A stretch of DNA of 64,000 nt, from NCBI GenBank assembly GCA_017849555.1, contig JAFIGU010000003.1:124001-188000 (forward strand), read 5' to 3'. A model generated the notes under the pieces. That model saw only the letters and a list, made by a program, of their open reading frames with translations. It made no database searches and was not told where the DNA came from. Made by a program: the position numbers and the translations under genes. Positions 50,769 through 60,070 of this stretch are shown one piece after another (position 1 is the stretch's first letter; each line of letters starts with the position of its first letter). The stretch comes from Sphingomonas sp. (GTDB lineage: Bacteria > Pseudomonadota > Alphaproteobacteria > Sphingomonadales > Sphingomonadaceae).

Positions 50769-51701
50769 TTAGATTAAGATTTTCTCTTCGCCCGCGCGAG
50801 GCAGCCCCGCTTCCCAATAAGGCGGATCGCCGAAGCTCCGGCGCAGCCATTCGATCAGCGCGGTCAGCTTGGCCGAGGCGCTGCGGTTGGGGGGATAAGC
50901 GATATAGAGTTCGGCGCCCTCAGGCTCGACACCGATGTCGATCCGCACGAGGCGCCCGTCAGCCAGTTCCTCGTGGACGAAGAAGCTCGGCAGCATCGCG
51001 ATGCCGATGCCGGCGAGCACCGCATCGCGCATCACCAGCCCGTTATTCACCCGCAGCTTCGCGCGCGGGCGGATGACCCGCGCGCCGTCCGCCGCGGTAA
51101 ACCGCCAGTCGCTGTTTCGGTTGGTATAATGGACCGCGCTGGCCTGTTCGAGCTCGTCGAGCGACCGGGGCGTGCCGTGCGCCGCGAGATAGCCGGGCGC
51201 GGCGACCAGCACCCGGCGGGTCGCGCATAGGCGGCGCGCGATCAGCCGGTTGTCGCGGATCGCGCCGTGCCGGATCACCGCATCATAACCATCCGCCGCG
51301 ACATCGACGAAGCGGTCGTCGAGATCGAGGGTGAGGTCGATCCCCGGATGCGCGGCTAGGAAGGCGCTCAAGGCCCGGCCGAGATGCGCGACCCCGAACC
51401 CCACCGGCCCGGCGATCCTGAGCAGCCCCGAAAGGCTGCCGCGCCGTTCGGACAATTGCGCGGTCGCCTCCTCCACCTCCCGCAGGATCGTCCGGGCGTG
51501 GCCGAGAAAGGCGAAGCCGTCCCCGGTCAGCGCGAGCTTGCGCGTCGTGCGCTGCACCAGCTTGGCGCCGAGCACCCGCTCGAGCTCGGCAAGCCGCTCA
51601 CTCACCACCGACTTGGCGAGCCCGCTCCGCCGCGCGGCCTCGCTGATCGACCCCGCCTCCGCCACCGCGACGAACACCGTCACGCCATCGAGTTTCATCA
51701 T
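50769..51701 (-). CDS. LysR-family regulator, divergent from bdcA-like gene
   Basis: A 310-residue LysR-type regulator: N-terminal winged helix (LDGVTVFVAVAEAGSISEAA, SGLAKSVVSERLAELERVLG) and effector domain starting LSGLLRIAGPVGFGVAHLGR. It belongs to the CrgA-like subclass that often controls a divergent oxidoreductase gene. The SDR gene starts 127 bases away on the opposite strand, its probable target. Confidence 0.88.
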   Translation of the reverse strand: MMKLDGVTVFVAVAEAGSISEAARRSGLAKSVVSERLAELERVLGAKLVQRTTRKLALTGDGFAFLGHARTILREVEEATAQLSERRGSLSGLLRIAGPVGFGVAHLGRALSAFLAAHPGIDLTLDLDDRFVDVAADGYDAVIRHGAIRDNRLIARRLCATRRVLVAAPGYLAAHGTPRSLDELEQASAVHYTNRNSDWRFTAADGARVIRPRAKLRVNNGLVMRDAVLAGIGIAMLPSFFVHEELADGRLVRIDIGVEPEGAELYIAYPPNRSASAKLTALIEWLRRSFGDPPYWEAGLPRAGEEKILI

Positions 51702-51827
51702 CGTTCGGCTTTCCCGAAAACCGGTTTCGACTTTCGCCGGCTAGTGCAGACAATGCCGCTGCGCCATTTCGCTGTCCAGACACACCGGTGCGATTGGATC
51801 CGCACCGGCATCGAAAGGAATGGGAAG

Positions 51828-52541
51828 ATGACCGAATTCACCGACAAGAATGTGCTCGTCATCGGCGGCAGCCGCGGCATCGGCGCCGCGATCGTCCGCC
51901 GCCTCGCGCGCAGCGGCGCCGAGGTCGCGTTCAGCTATGCCGGGTCGGCCGACGCCGCCGCGGCGCTCGCGTCGGAGACCGGCGCCACCGCGATCCGCTC
52001 GGATGCCGCGGATCGCGCCGCGGTGGTCGATCTGGTCAAGGGGCGCGGCGCGCTCGATATCCTCGTCGTCAACGCCGGCACCTTGGTGATGGGCGATCCG
52101 CTCGACGCCGACGCCGATGCGGTCGACCGGATGATCGATATCAACGTCCGCGCCCCTTATCATGCCGCGGTCGAAGCCGCGCGGCAGATGCGCGACGGGG
52201 GTCGGATCATCGTGATCGGCTCGGTCAACGGCGATCGAATGCCGTTCGCCGGCGGGGCGGCCTATGCGATGACCAAATCGGCGCTGCAGGGGATGGCCCG
52301 CGGTCTGGCGCGCGATTTCGGCGCGCGCGGCATCACCGTCAACATCGTCCAGCCGGGGCCGACCGATACCGACATGAACCCGGGCGACGGACCGATGAGC
52401 GGGTTCATGCACGAATTCATGGCGATCAAGCGCCACGCCACCGGCGAGGAGATCGCGGCAATGGTCGCCTATCTCGCCGGGCCGGACGCCGGGATCGTCA
52501 CCGGCGCGCTCCACACGATCGACGGCGGGTTCGGCGCCTGA
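51828..52541 (+). CDS. bdcA: BdcA-like short-chain dehydrogenase
   Basis: A 237-residue SDR with the NAD(P) loop VLVIGGSRGIGAAIVRRLAR, VNAG, the catalytic Ser in VIGSVNGDRMPF and Tyr-Lys in AAYAMTKSALQGMARGLARD, and C-terminal VTGALHTIDGGFGA. From memory the whole protein is very close to E. coli BdcA (YjgI), reported to bind cyclic-di-GMP and promote biofilm dispersal. BdcA's partner in E. coli is a TetR regulator; here a LysR gene is divergent instead. A GGGAAG ribosome site precedes the ATG. It could equally be an ordinary NADPH ketoreductase. Confidence 0.85.
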   Translation: MTEFTDKNVLVIGGSRGIGAAIVRRLARSGAEVAFSYAGSADAAAALASETGATAIRSDAADRAAVVDLVKGRGALDILVVNAGTLVMGDPLDADADAVDRMIDINVRAPYHAAVEAARQMRDGGRIIVIGSVNGDRMPFAGGAAYAMTKSALQGMARGLARDFGARGITVNIVQPGPTDTDMNPGDGPMSGFMHEFMAIKRHATGEEIAAMVAYLAGPDAGIVTGALHTIDGGFGA

Positions 52542-52618
52542 TCGCAACGGGCTGGCCGGGGAGGCGGAAAAATATATCCTCCTCCCCGGCAGATATCGCG
52601 CCGATCCGGGAGCCGCCT

Positions 52619-53041
52619 ATGACGAACGTGCGAAACTGGCTGATCGACCACACCGGCATCGGCGTTTCGGATATCCACCGTTCGTCGGACTTCTACGAGG
52701 CGGTGCTGGCGCCGCTCGGCGCGAGCGCGATCATGCGCATCTCGCGGACCTTCGGCCCGGCCGACAAAGGCGACGATGATCTCGGCGGGGTCGCGTTCGG
52801 CATCGATTATCCGATGTTCTGGATCGACGTCTTCCACCCCCACGGCGTCAAACAGCACAATGCGTTTCGCGCGACCAGCCGGGCGCAGGTCGATGCCTTC
52901 CACGAGGCGGGACTCGCCGCCGGGGGCGTCGACAACGGACGCCCCGGGTTGCGCACCGGCGGTTATCCGCCGGGTTATTACGCCGCCTTCCTCCTCGATC
53001 CCGACGGCAACAATGTCGAGGCGCTATTTCGGGAGCGCTAG
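52619..53041 (+). CDS. VOC-superfamily (glyoxalase-like) protein
   Basis: A 140-residue single VOC domain. The paired beta-alpha-beta-beta-beta modules are seen with DHTGIGVSDIHRSSDFYEAVLAPLG at the start and AAFLLDPDGNNVEALFRE at the end; His12 or so and the final Glu are the usual metal-ligand positions. Function unknown: such proteins include glyoxalases, dioxygenases and resistance proteins. GGGAG lies seven bases before the ATG at 52619. It reads in the same direction as the SDR gene 77 bases upstream and overlaps the end of the convergent transketolase-like gene by 18 bases. Confidence 0.85.
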   Translation: MTNVRNWLIDHTGIGVSDIHRSSDFYEAVLAPLGASAIMRISRTFGPADKGDDDLGGVAFGIDYPMFWIDVFHPHGVKQHNAFRATSRAQVDAFHEAGLAAGGVDNGRPGLRTGGYPPGYYAAFLLDPDGNNVEALFRER

Positions 53042-55393
53042 TTCGGCGAGCGCATCGACGATCGCCTCGGCGTCGAGCCGATAGCGGCGGTAGAGATCGG
53101 GGAGATCGCCGGTCTGTCCGAAGCGGTCGATGCCGAGCGGGCTGACCCGCATCCCGCGCACCGCCCCCAGCCACGATAGGCTCGACGGCGCCCCGTCGAT
53201 CACCGTCACCAGCCCGGCGCCGTCGGCGAGCGCATCGAGTAGGGTTTCGACATGCGACGGCTCCCGCGCGCCGTCGGTCCAGCGCCCCGCGTGCCGCGCT
53301 GACCAGCCGCGATGAAGCAGATCGGCCGAGGTGATCATCAGTAGCCCGAGCCCCGGCAGATCGTCGGCGACCAGCGCGTGCGCTTCGAGCACCTCGGGGG
53401 TGATCGCGCCGGTGAAGGCGATCGCCGCGTCGCGCGGGCCGGTCGGCGGAATCAGCCAATAACCGCCCTTGAGCGCATCCCCGACCCAGCGATCGTCGGC
53501 GCGCGCGACCTGCGAGATCGCGCGGCTCGACAGCCGCAGGTAGACCGAGCCGCCGTCCGCCGCCTGCAGATGCGCGAACGACCAGCGCATGATCGCCGCC
53601 AGTTCGTCGGCGAAGGCGGGCTCGAAATAGGTGAGGCCAGGCTGCCCCATCCCGATCAGCGGGGTGTTGATCGATTGATGCGCGCCGCCCTCCGGCCCGA
53701 GCGTCACCCCGGAGGGCGTCGCTACCAGCAGGAACCGCGAATCCTGATAGCAACCGTAATTGAGCGCATCGAGCCCGCGCGAGATGAACGGATCATAGAC
53801 CGTCCCGACCGGGATCAGCCGCGTGCCGAACAAAGGCGCGGCGAGCCCGAGCGCGGCGAGCATCAGGAACAGGTTATTCTCGGCGATACCGAGCTCGATA
53901 TGCTGGCCCGCGCCGTGTCCGCCCCATTTCTGCGCGCTGGGGATGCGCGCGGCGGCGAAGACGTCGGCCAGTTCCTGCCGGCGGAACAGCCCGCGCTGGT
54001 TGACGAACGCGCCGAGGTTGGTCGAGACGGTGACGTCGGGCGACGTGGTGACGACGCGCGCGGCGAGCGCGCGCGCATCCGCCTCGGGATTTTTGGCGAG
54101 ATCGAGCAGGATCCGCCCGAACGCCGCCTGGGTCGACAGCGTGTCGCCGTCGGGCACCGGCAGCGTAGTGGGCACGGGAACCGGCGCGGCAGGCGCGGGC
54201 CGATGCGGCGCCGCGAGCGGGCTGCGCGCGAGGAAATCGCGCATCTCGGCTGCGACATTGTCCCCCACCCCGGCGAACGGCGTCCATTCGTCCCCCGGCG
54301 CGATGCCCAGGCTGTCGCGCAATTGCCCGACCTGCCCCGGATTCATCAGCCCGGCGTGATTGTCCTTATGCCCGGCGAGCGGCAGGCCATAGCCCTTCAC
54401 CGTATAAGCGATGAACAGCGTCGGGACATCGTCCTGCGCGCGCGCGAAGGCGTCGAGCAAGGTTTCGATGCAATGCCCCCCGAGATTGGTCATCAGCGCG
54501 GCGAGCGCGGCATCGTCGAACGAGGCGATCAGCGCCAGCGTATCGGGTCGATCGGCCAGATCGGCGTTGAGCCGCGCGCGCCACGCCGACCCGCCCTGAT
54601 AGGTCAGCGCGGCGAAATCGGCATTGGGGCAGGCATCGATCCACTCGGCGATCGCCACCCCGCCGGGCTGCGCGAACACCGCGCGCTGGCGCTTGCCATG
54701 CTTCAAGGTGATCACCCGCCAGCCGCAGGTTTCGAAGATATCGTCGAAGCGCCGGAACATCCGGTCCGCGGTCGTCGCGTCGAGGCTCTGGCGGTTATAG
54801 TCGACGATCCACCAGCAATTGCGGATATCGTGCTTATAGGCCTCGATCAGGCATTCGTAGATATTGCCTTCGTCGAGTTCGGCATCGCCCATCAGCGCGA
54901 TCATCCGGCCGGTATCGCGCTCGGCGAGCTGGCCGTGTGCGACGAGATAATCCTGGACGAGGCTGGCGAAGGCGGTGATCGCCACCCCCAGCCCGACCGA
55001 ACCGGTCGAGAAATCGACCGGGATCGTATCCTTGGTACGGCTCGGATAGCTTTGCGCCCCGCCCAGCCCGCGAAACCGCTCGAGCGCGTCGCGCGTCTGC
55101 TGGCCGAGCAGATAATGGATCGCGTGGAGCACCGGGCCGGCATGTGGCTTGACCGCGACCCGGTCGTTCGGCCCCAAAGCAGCGAAATAGAGCGCGGTCA
55201 TGATCGTCGTGATCGACGCGCAGCTCGCCTGATGCCCGCCGACCTTCACCCCGTCGCGGCTTTCGCGGATGTGGTTGGCATTGTGGATCGTCCAGACCGC
55301 GAGCCAGCGCAGCCGGGTTTCGATCGCCTCGAGCAGCGCGACGGTGGCGGGGTCGATCGCAGTGGGGGCGTGGGAAATAGCGGGTTTGTTCAT
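53024..55393 (-). CDS. AceE-like transketolase-family E1 enzyme
   Basis: A 789-residue thiamine diphosphate enzyme in one chain, resembling the homodimeric pyruvate dehydrogenase E1 (AceE) but about 100 residues shorter. The ThDP region reads GDAELDEGNIYECLIEAYKH followed by WWIVDYNRQSLD; HDNHAG-like HKDNHAGLMNPGQ and QHIELGIAENNLFLMLAALG (pyrimidine domain) follow, then EGGAHQSINTPLIGMGQPGL. It should act on a 2-oxo acid or ketose; no E2 or E3 gene is nearby, so the acceptor is unknown. The ATG at 55393 is followed by a normal N terminus (MNKPAISHAPTAI). A divergent LysR gene lies 92 bases away. Confidence 0.87.
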   Translation of the reverse strand: MNKPAISHAPTAIDPATVALLEAIETRLRWLAVWTIHNANHIRESRDGVKVGGHQASCASITTIMTALYFAALGPNDRVAVKPHAGPVLHAIHYLLGQQTRDALERFRGLGGAQSYPSRTKDTIPVDFSTGSVGLGVAITAFASLVQDYLVAHGQLAERDTGRMIALMGDAELDEGNIYECLIEAYKHDIRNCWWIVDYNRQSLDATTADRMFRRFDDIFETCGWRVITLKHGKRQRAVFAQPGGVAIAEWIDACPNADFAALTYQGGSAWRARLNADLADRPDTLALIASFDDAALAALMTNLGGHCIETLLDAFARAQDDVPTLFIAYTVKGYGLPLAGHKDNHAGLMNPGQVGQLRDSLGIAPGDEWTPFAGVGDNVAAEMRDFLARSPLAAPHRPAPAAPVPVPTTLPVPDGDTLSTQAAFGRILLDLAKNPEADARALAARVVTTSPDVTVSTNLGAFVNQRGLFRRQELADVFAAARIPSAQKWGGHGAGQHIELGIAENNLFLMLAALGLAAPLFGTRLIPVGTVYDPFISRGLDALNYGCYQDSRFLLVATPSGVTLGPEGGAHQSINTPLIGMGQPGLTYFEPAFADELAAIMRWSFAHLQAADGGSVYLRLSSRAISQVARADDRWVGDALKGGYWLIPPTGPRDAAIAFTGAITPEVLEAHALVADDLPGLGLLMITSADLLHRGWSARHAGRWTDGAREPSHVETLLDALADGAGLVTVIDGAPSSLSWLGAVRGMRVSPLGIDRFGQTGDLPDLYRRYRLDAEAIVDALAELALPK

Positions 55394-55485
55394 ATCGCCA
55401 CGAATAGCCGCGCGGGGGCATCGCGCGGAAGGGGGTTCGATCGGCCGCCGCGCGCAGCCCATATCCAGCCCGGCTTCGCTATGTA

Positions 55486-56439
55486 ATGATGCCGACCCCC
55501 GATATCCGGACCTTTCGATTGAAACTGAATTCGCGCTTCGACCTCAATCTGCTCACGGTGTTCGAGGCGATCTATTCGCGCGCCAGCGTGACGCTGGCGG
55601 CGCGTCACCTCAATCTGTCGCAATCCGCAATCAGCCACGCGCTCGGGCGGTTGCGGCGCGAATTCGGCGACCAATTGTTCGTGCGGGTCGGCAGCGGGCT
55701 CGTCCCCACCGCGCTCGCGCGATCGATCATCGAGCCGGTGCGCACCGCGCTGCGCAGCGTCGAACTCGCGGTGGTCACCGCATCGGATTTCGATCCGCGA
55801 TCGAGCGACCGCACCTTCCGCATCGCGATGCGGCCGACCACCGAGGTGCGCTTTTTCAGCGATATCGTCGCGCGCGTCACCGCCGATGCTCCCGGCGTGC
55901 AGATCGTCAGCGCCGATTTCCGCCGCAGCGAGCTGGCGCAAGCATTGGCGCACGGCGAGGTCGATATGGCACTCGACATCGCCAGCGAGGCGACCGCGAC
56001 ATTGCGCACCGCGCCGCTGCGCAGCGACCGGCTGGTCGTCGCGGCACGGCACGGTCATCCGCGCATCCACGGCGCCGTGACGCTGGAAGCCTATCTCGCG
56101 ACGGGCCATGTGATCGCCTCGCCGCGACCCGCCGGGCTCGGCCCGGAGGACAATGCGCTGGCCGAAGCCGGCGCCGAGCGACGGATCGTCGCGCGCTGCC
56201 AGCATGTCGCGACTGCGTGGAATATCGTCGCCGGGTCGGATCTGATCCTCACCTTGCCGCTCTCGCACGCCGAATCGCTGCGCAAGTTCGTCGATCTGCA
56301 ATTGCTGCCGCTGCCGGTCGAGGTCGTGCCGCGCGCGCTCAATCTCTATTGGCATGAGGTGGCGGATCGCGATCACGGCAATGCGTGGCTGCGACAGGTG
56401 ATCGTCGATGTCGCGTCTGTTCATGCACCAGATTCATAG
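55486..56439 (+). CDS. LysR-family regulator (NodD/PcpR-like)
   Basis: A 317-residue LysR-type regulator. Helix-turn-helix in residues 18-77 (FDLNLLTVFEAIYSRASVTL, LNLSQSAISHALGRLRREFG), then the effector domain from DRTFRIAMRPTTEVRFF. The N-terminal pattern is that of the subclass including NodD and PcpR-type regulators of aromatic or flavonoid-responsive genes. It is divergent from the AceE-like gene, its likely target, and 75 bases upstream of the acyl-CoA dehydrogenase gene in the same direction. Confidence 0.88.
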   Translation: MMPTPDIRTFRLKLNSRFDLNLLTVFEAIYSRASVTLAARHLNLSQSAISHALGRLRREFGDQLFVRVGSGLVPTALARSIIEPVRTALRSVELAVVTASDFDPRSSDRTFRIAMRPTTEVRFFSDIVARVTADAPGVQIVSADFRRSELAQALAHGEVDMALDIASEATATLRTAPLRSDRLVVAARHGHPRIHGAVTLEAYLATGHVIASPRPAGLGPEDNALAEAGAERRIVARCQHVATAWNIVAGSDLILTLPLSHAESLRKFVDLQLLPLPVEVVPRALNLYWHEVADRDHGNAWLRQVIVDVASVHAPDS

Positions 56440-56514
56440 TGTCTATCTGATCCCGTCATTTGATGCATGAATACGCGCGCGATAGATGCGACATGCCATC
56501 ATCGGGATATCGCC

Positions 56515-57759
56515 ATGTCCAATATCTTCACGCTGCCGGAACTCGACGATCTGCGTATGTCGGAGGCCGCGCGCCCGTTGTTCGAGGCAGTGAAGCGCCA
56601 CATTGCCGAAAATGTCGCGCCGATCACCGAGGAATATTTCCGGCTGGGCGAGGGGCGCACCGATCGCTGGTCGTTCGCGCCGGGGCAGCTCGAGCTGCTC
56701 GACGCCGCCAAGGCCAAGGCCAAGGCCGCGGGACTGTGGAATTTCTTCCTGCCCGACGATGAAACCGGGCAAGGACTGAGCAACCTCGATTACGCCTATA
56801 TCGCCGCCGAACTGGGCAAATCGCCGCTCGCGTCGGAAACGCTCAACTGCTCGGCCCCCGATACGGGGAATATGGAGGTGCTCGAACGCGTCGGCACCCC
56901 CGAGCAGAAGCAGCGCTGGCTGGAGCCGCTGCTCGCCGGCGAGATTCGTTCGGCCTATGCAATGACCGAGCCCGACGTCGCCTCGTCGGATGCGAAGAAC
57001 ATCCGCACGCGCGCGCGGCTCGACGGCGATCAATGGGTGATCAACGGCGAGAAATATTACATCTCGGGCGCGGGCGATCCGCGCTGCAAGGTGATGATCA
57101 CGATGGTGCGGACCAGCGACGAGGGGCCGGTTTCGCAGCAGCAATCACAGATACTGGTGCCGATCGACACCCCGGGGGTCGAGATCGTCGGGCCGATGCA
57201 TGTGTTCGGCGAGGATCATGCGCCGCGCGGCCATATGCATATCCGCTTCAACGACGTGCGCGTGCCGCGCGAGAATATCCTGCTCGGCGAAGGCCGCGGT
57301 TTCGAAATCTCGCAGCTCCGGCTCGGGCCGGGGCGCATCCACCATTGCATGCGCACGATCGGCAAGGCCGAAGTGGCGCTCGATCTGATGGTCAAGCGCG
57401 GCAGTTCACGCGAGGCGTTCGGCCGCTCGCTGATCATGCTCGGCAAGAATCTCGAAGTGGTTTCGCGCGCGCGGATCGAGATCGAGGCGATGCGGCTGAT
57501 CGTGCTCAAGGCGGCCAAGGCGATGGACGTGCTCGGCAACCGCGAGGCGCGCGTGTGGGTCAGCCTCGCCAAGGCGATGATCCCCGAAAAGACCTGCCAG
57601 ATCATCGATCAGGCGATCCAGCTCCACGGCGCGACCGGTATCTCGCAATGGACCCCGCTCGCCGAGCTCTATCACGACGTCCGCCACCTGCGCTTCGCCG
57701 ACGGGCCGGACGAGGTTCATCATATGGTGGTCGGGCGGCACGAACTGGGGCTGCACTAA
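56515..57759 (+). CDS. Acyl-CoA dehydrogenase
   Basis: A 414-residue FAD enzyme of the acyl-CoA dehydrogenase family, introducing a 2,3-double bond into an acyl-CoA. Features: N-terminal helical domain, FAD strings YAMTEPDVASSDAKNI and VINGEKYYISGAGDPRCKV, then LGPGRIHHCMRTIGKAEVALD and REAFGRSL, and C-terminal QIIDQAIQLHGATGISQWTPLA. The pattern is that of the ACAD10/11-type or long-chain group. The ATG at 56515 is preferred; an in-frame ATG at 56467 would add 16 residues. Its stop overlaps the stop region of the convergent LysR gene by 4 bases. Substrate unknown. Confidence 0.92.
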   Translation: MSNIFTLPELDDLRMSEAARPLFEAVKRHIAENVAPITEEYFRLGEGRTDRWSFAPGQLELLDAAKAKAKAAGLWNFFLPDDETGQGLSNLDYAYIAAELGKSPLASETLNCSAPDTGNMEVLERVGTPEQKQRWLEPLLAGEIRSAYAMTEPDVASSDAKNIRTRARLDGDQWVINGEKYYISGAGDPRCKVMITMVRTSDEGPVSQQQSQILVPIDTPGVEIVGPMHVFGEDHAPRGHMHIRFNDVRVPRENILLGEGRGFEISQLRLGPGRIHHCMRTIGKAEVALDLMVKRGSSREAFGRSLIMLGKNLEVVSRARIEIEAMRLIVLKAAKAMDVLGNREARVWVSLAKAMIPEKTCQIIDQAIQLHGATGISQWTPLAELYHDVRHLRFADGPDEVHHMVVGRHELGLH

Positions 57760-58697
57760 CCCCCGGCGGCCGGCCCGCCCGCGCGTTGTTCCGGGCATTG
57801 CAGCACGCGATCGCGCAAGCGCTCGATCAGCCAGCGGCCGGCCGGGCCGGGCGGCGCGTCGTGGCGATGGAGCGCAAACATCGCGAGCTGATCGCCCTCG
57901 GGCCAGGTGTCGCGCTCGATATCGAGTTCGACCAGCCGGCCGGACTGAAGATCGCCGTAAACCATCGGCCACGGCATGCTCCCCCAGCCGAGCCCGGCGC
58001 GCAGGAAGGCGTGTTTCGCGCCGAGATCGGCCAGCCGCCAGATTCGCGTCGCGAGGACGCCATATTGCTTGCCGTCGGATAGCGTGGAGCGATCGGTCAG
58101 CACGAGCTGGATATGCCCGGCAAGGTCGTCGCGCGACAACGGATGCGGTGCGCGCGCCAGCGGATGCGCCGGCGCGGCGACGGGAACGAGGCGAAGCGCG
58201 ATCAGCCGTTCGCGCGCCAGCTCGGGCGGGAACAGCGGCAGGGTGCCCGATACCGCGAGCGAGCAGCGCCGGTCGAGCACCGGCTGGATCACCGCGCCGA
58301 GATTTTCGACGTACACCCGCAGCGCGGTATCGGGGAACATCGTCTCGAAATCGCTGACCGCGGCGGTGAACAATTCGATGGGGAACATCACGTCGAGCGC
58401 GATCGACAGTTCGGGCTCGACCCCGCTGGCGAGATCGCGCGCGCGCGCCTTGAACTGGTCGGCCTGGCGCAGCACCGCACGCGCCTCATTGACCAAGGCA
58501 GCACCCGCCTCGGTGAGGATCGGATAGCGCCCTTCCCGCTCGAACAAGGTCACTTTGAGCCGCACCTCGAGCCCCGAGATCGTCTGGCTGACAACCGATT
58601 GCGCGCGATCGAGCTTTCGCGCCGCCGCCGAGAAGCTCCCTTCGTCGGCCGCGGCGACCAATGTGCGCATCTGATCGAGCGTGATGGCTTCAAGCAT
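57756..58697 (-). CDS. LysR-family regulator, divergent from azoR
   Basis: A 313-residue LysR-type regulator with helix-turn-helix (LDQMRTLVAAADEGSFSAAARKL, AQSVVSQTISGLEVRLKVTL) and an effector domain from ELSIALDVMFPIELF. It lies divergently from the azoreductase gene (spacer 108 bases) and probably controls it; LysR/azoR pairs with quinone- or electrophile-responsive control are common. The short spacer includes AT-rich DNA near 58700-58745. Confidence 0.9.
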   Translation of the reverse strand: MLEAITLDQMRTLVAAADEGSFSAAARKLDRAQSVVSQTISGLEVRLKVTLFEREGRYPILTEAGAALVNEARAVLRQADQFKARARDLASGVEPELSIALDVMFPIELFTAAVSDFETMFPDTALRVYVENLGAVIQPVLDRRCSLAVSGTLPLFPPELARERLIALRLVPVAAPAHPLARAPHPLSRDDLAGHIQLVLTDRSTLSDGKQYGVLATRIWRLADLGAKHAFLRAGLGWGSMPWPMVYGDLQSGRLVELDIERDTWPEGDQLAMFALHRHDAPPGPAGRWLIERLRDRVLQCPEQRAGGPAAGG

Positions 58698-58805
58698 ATA
58701 TCTATGATCCAGATGGATTGTATCGAGTAATATATCCTATTACGATGATACGCGCATCCCTAATTCCCGGCCATCGTGATTTTACCCGATGAAGGGATTG
58801 GACCC

Positions 58806-59414
58806 ATGAAACTTCTGCATGTTGATTCGAGCATCCTCGGCCCGGCTTCGGTGAGCCGCCAGCTTTCCGAGGCGATCGTTGCCGCCGAGCGCGCCGCACA
58901 TCCCGGGATCGAGGTGACGCACCTCGACCTCGCGACCGACGCGATCGGCCATCTCACCGGGGTGCATCTCGCCGCCGGGCAGGGCGTCGTCCCCGAGACC
59001 GCGGCACTGGCCGAGGATGTCGCCGCCGGGGCGGCGGCGCTCGATGCGTTCCTTGCCGCCGATATCGTCGTGATCGGCGCGCCGATGTACAATTTCGGCA
59101 TCCCCAGCCAGCTCAAGGCGTGGATCGACCGGCTGGCGGTGGCGGGCAAGACGTTCCGCTATACCGCGAACGGCCCCGAGGGCCTCGCAGGCGGCAAGAA
59201 AGTGATCGTCGCTTCGTCGCGCGGCGGTTTCTACAGCGGCGACACCGCGATGGCCGCGTTCGACTATCAGGAGAAATATCTCCGCGCGGTGTTCAACTTC
59301 TTCGGCGTCACCGATGTCACTTTCGTCCGCGCCGAGGGCATCGCGATCGGCGAGGAACAGCGCAATCAGGCGCTCGCCGCCGCTCATGCCGAAATCGCCA
59401 AGCTCGCTGCGTGA
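58806..59414 (+). CDS. azoR: FMN-dependent NADH:quinone/azo reductase
   Basis: A 202-residue flavodoxin-like reductase. FMN-binding features of Azo[47 protein letters not shown] and SSRGGFYSG. AzoR enzymes reduce quinones and azo dyes with NADH and protect against thiol-reactive quinones. The ATG at 58806 lies after AAGGG; translation from 58776 would add ten residues with no support. It is followed by the YceI operon 35 bases downstream, perhaps co-transcribed. Confidence 0.93.
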   Translation: MKLLHVDSSILGPASVSRQLSEAIVAAERAAHPGIEVTHLDLATDAIGHLTGVHLAAGQGVVPETAALAEDVAAGAAALDAFLAADIVVIGAPMYNFGIPSQLKAWIDRLAVAGKTFRYTANGPEGLAGGKKVIVASSRGGFYSGDTAMAAFDYQEKYLRAVFNFFGVTDVTFVRAEGIAIGEEQRNQALAAAHAEIAKLAA

Positions 59415-59449
59415 GCCGCGACCTATCCGCCCCCAACAGGAGAACAGAA

Positions 59450-60070
59450 TTGACCTTTCGCCCCCTCAAGGCCGCCGCGCTCGCGGCGGCCTTCGTCGTC
59501 ACGCCGGCGCTGGTCCTCGCGCAGAGCGCCATGACGACGCCCGCCGCGGTGCAGGCCGGTACCTATGGCGTCGAGCCCTATCATACCCGGGTGCTCTTCG
59601 CGGTGTCGCACCTCGGTTTCTCGACCTGGTATGGCGAGTTCACCGGCGCATCGGGGTCGCTGACGCTCGATCCCGCCAAGCTCGGCGAGAGCCAGGTCGA
59701 CATCTCCGTTCCCGCGGCCTCGATCAGCACCAGCAACGCCAAGCTCGATGACGAGCTCAAGGGCGACAAATGGTTCGATGTCGCGAAATACGACATGATC
59801 CGCTTCCGCTCGACCCGCATCACCAGGACCGGCGCCAACAGCGCGGATATCGCGGGTAATCTGACGCTGCACGGCGTGACCAGGCCCGTCGTGCTCAAGG
59901 CGAGGTTCAACGCCGCCGGCGTCAATCCGCTCGACAAGGCCTATACGGTCGGGTTCGAGGTATCGGGCGATATCAAGCGTTCGGACTTCGGCGTGACGAC
60001 CTATGTCCCGATGGTCGGCGACGATGTTCACTTGATCATCAGCGCGGCGTTCGAGAAAAAGGTGGCATGA
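59450..60070 (+). CDS. YceI-family periplasmic protein (first copy)
   Basis: A 206-residue exported lipocalin-like protein: signal peptide (LTFRPLKAAALAAAFVVTPALVLAQ), then the YceI barrel with YGVEPYHTRVLFAVSHLGFSTWYGEFTG, KGDKWFDVAKYDMIRFRSTRI, LTLHGVTRPVVLKARF and FEVSGDIKRSDFGV. YceI proteins bind isoprenoid chains and often travel with cytochrome b561. The start is TTG at 59450 with AGGAG seven bases upstream; no suitable ATG exists. The stop overlaps the ATG of the cytochrome gene (ATGA). Confidence 0.92.
   Translation: MTFRPLKAAALAAAFVVTPALVLAQSAMTTPAAVQAGTYGVEPYHTRVLFAVSHLGFSTWYGEFTGASGSLTLDPAKLGESQVDISVPAASISTSNAKLDDELKGDKWFDVAKYDMIRFRSTRITRTGANSADIAGNLTLHGVTRPVVLKARFNAAGVNPLDKAYTVGFEVSGDIKRSDFGVTTYVPMVGDDVHLIISAAFEKKVA

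Noticed and set aside
53378..55486. Antisense frame of 702 codons opposite the AceE-like gene
   Set aside because: Composition typical of a GC-rich shadow; the minus-strand protein has conserved ThDP motifs.
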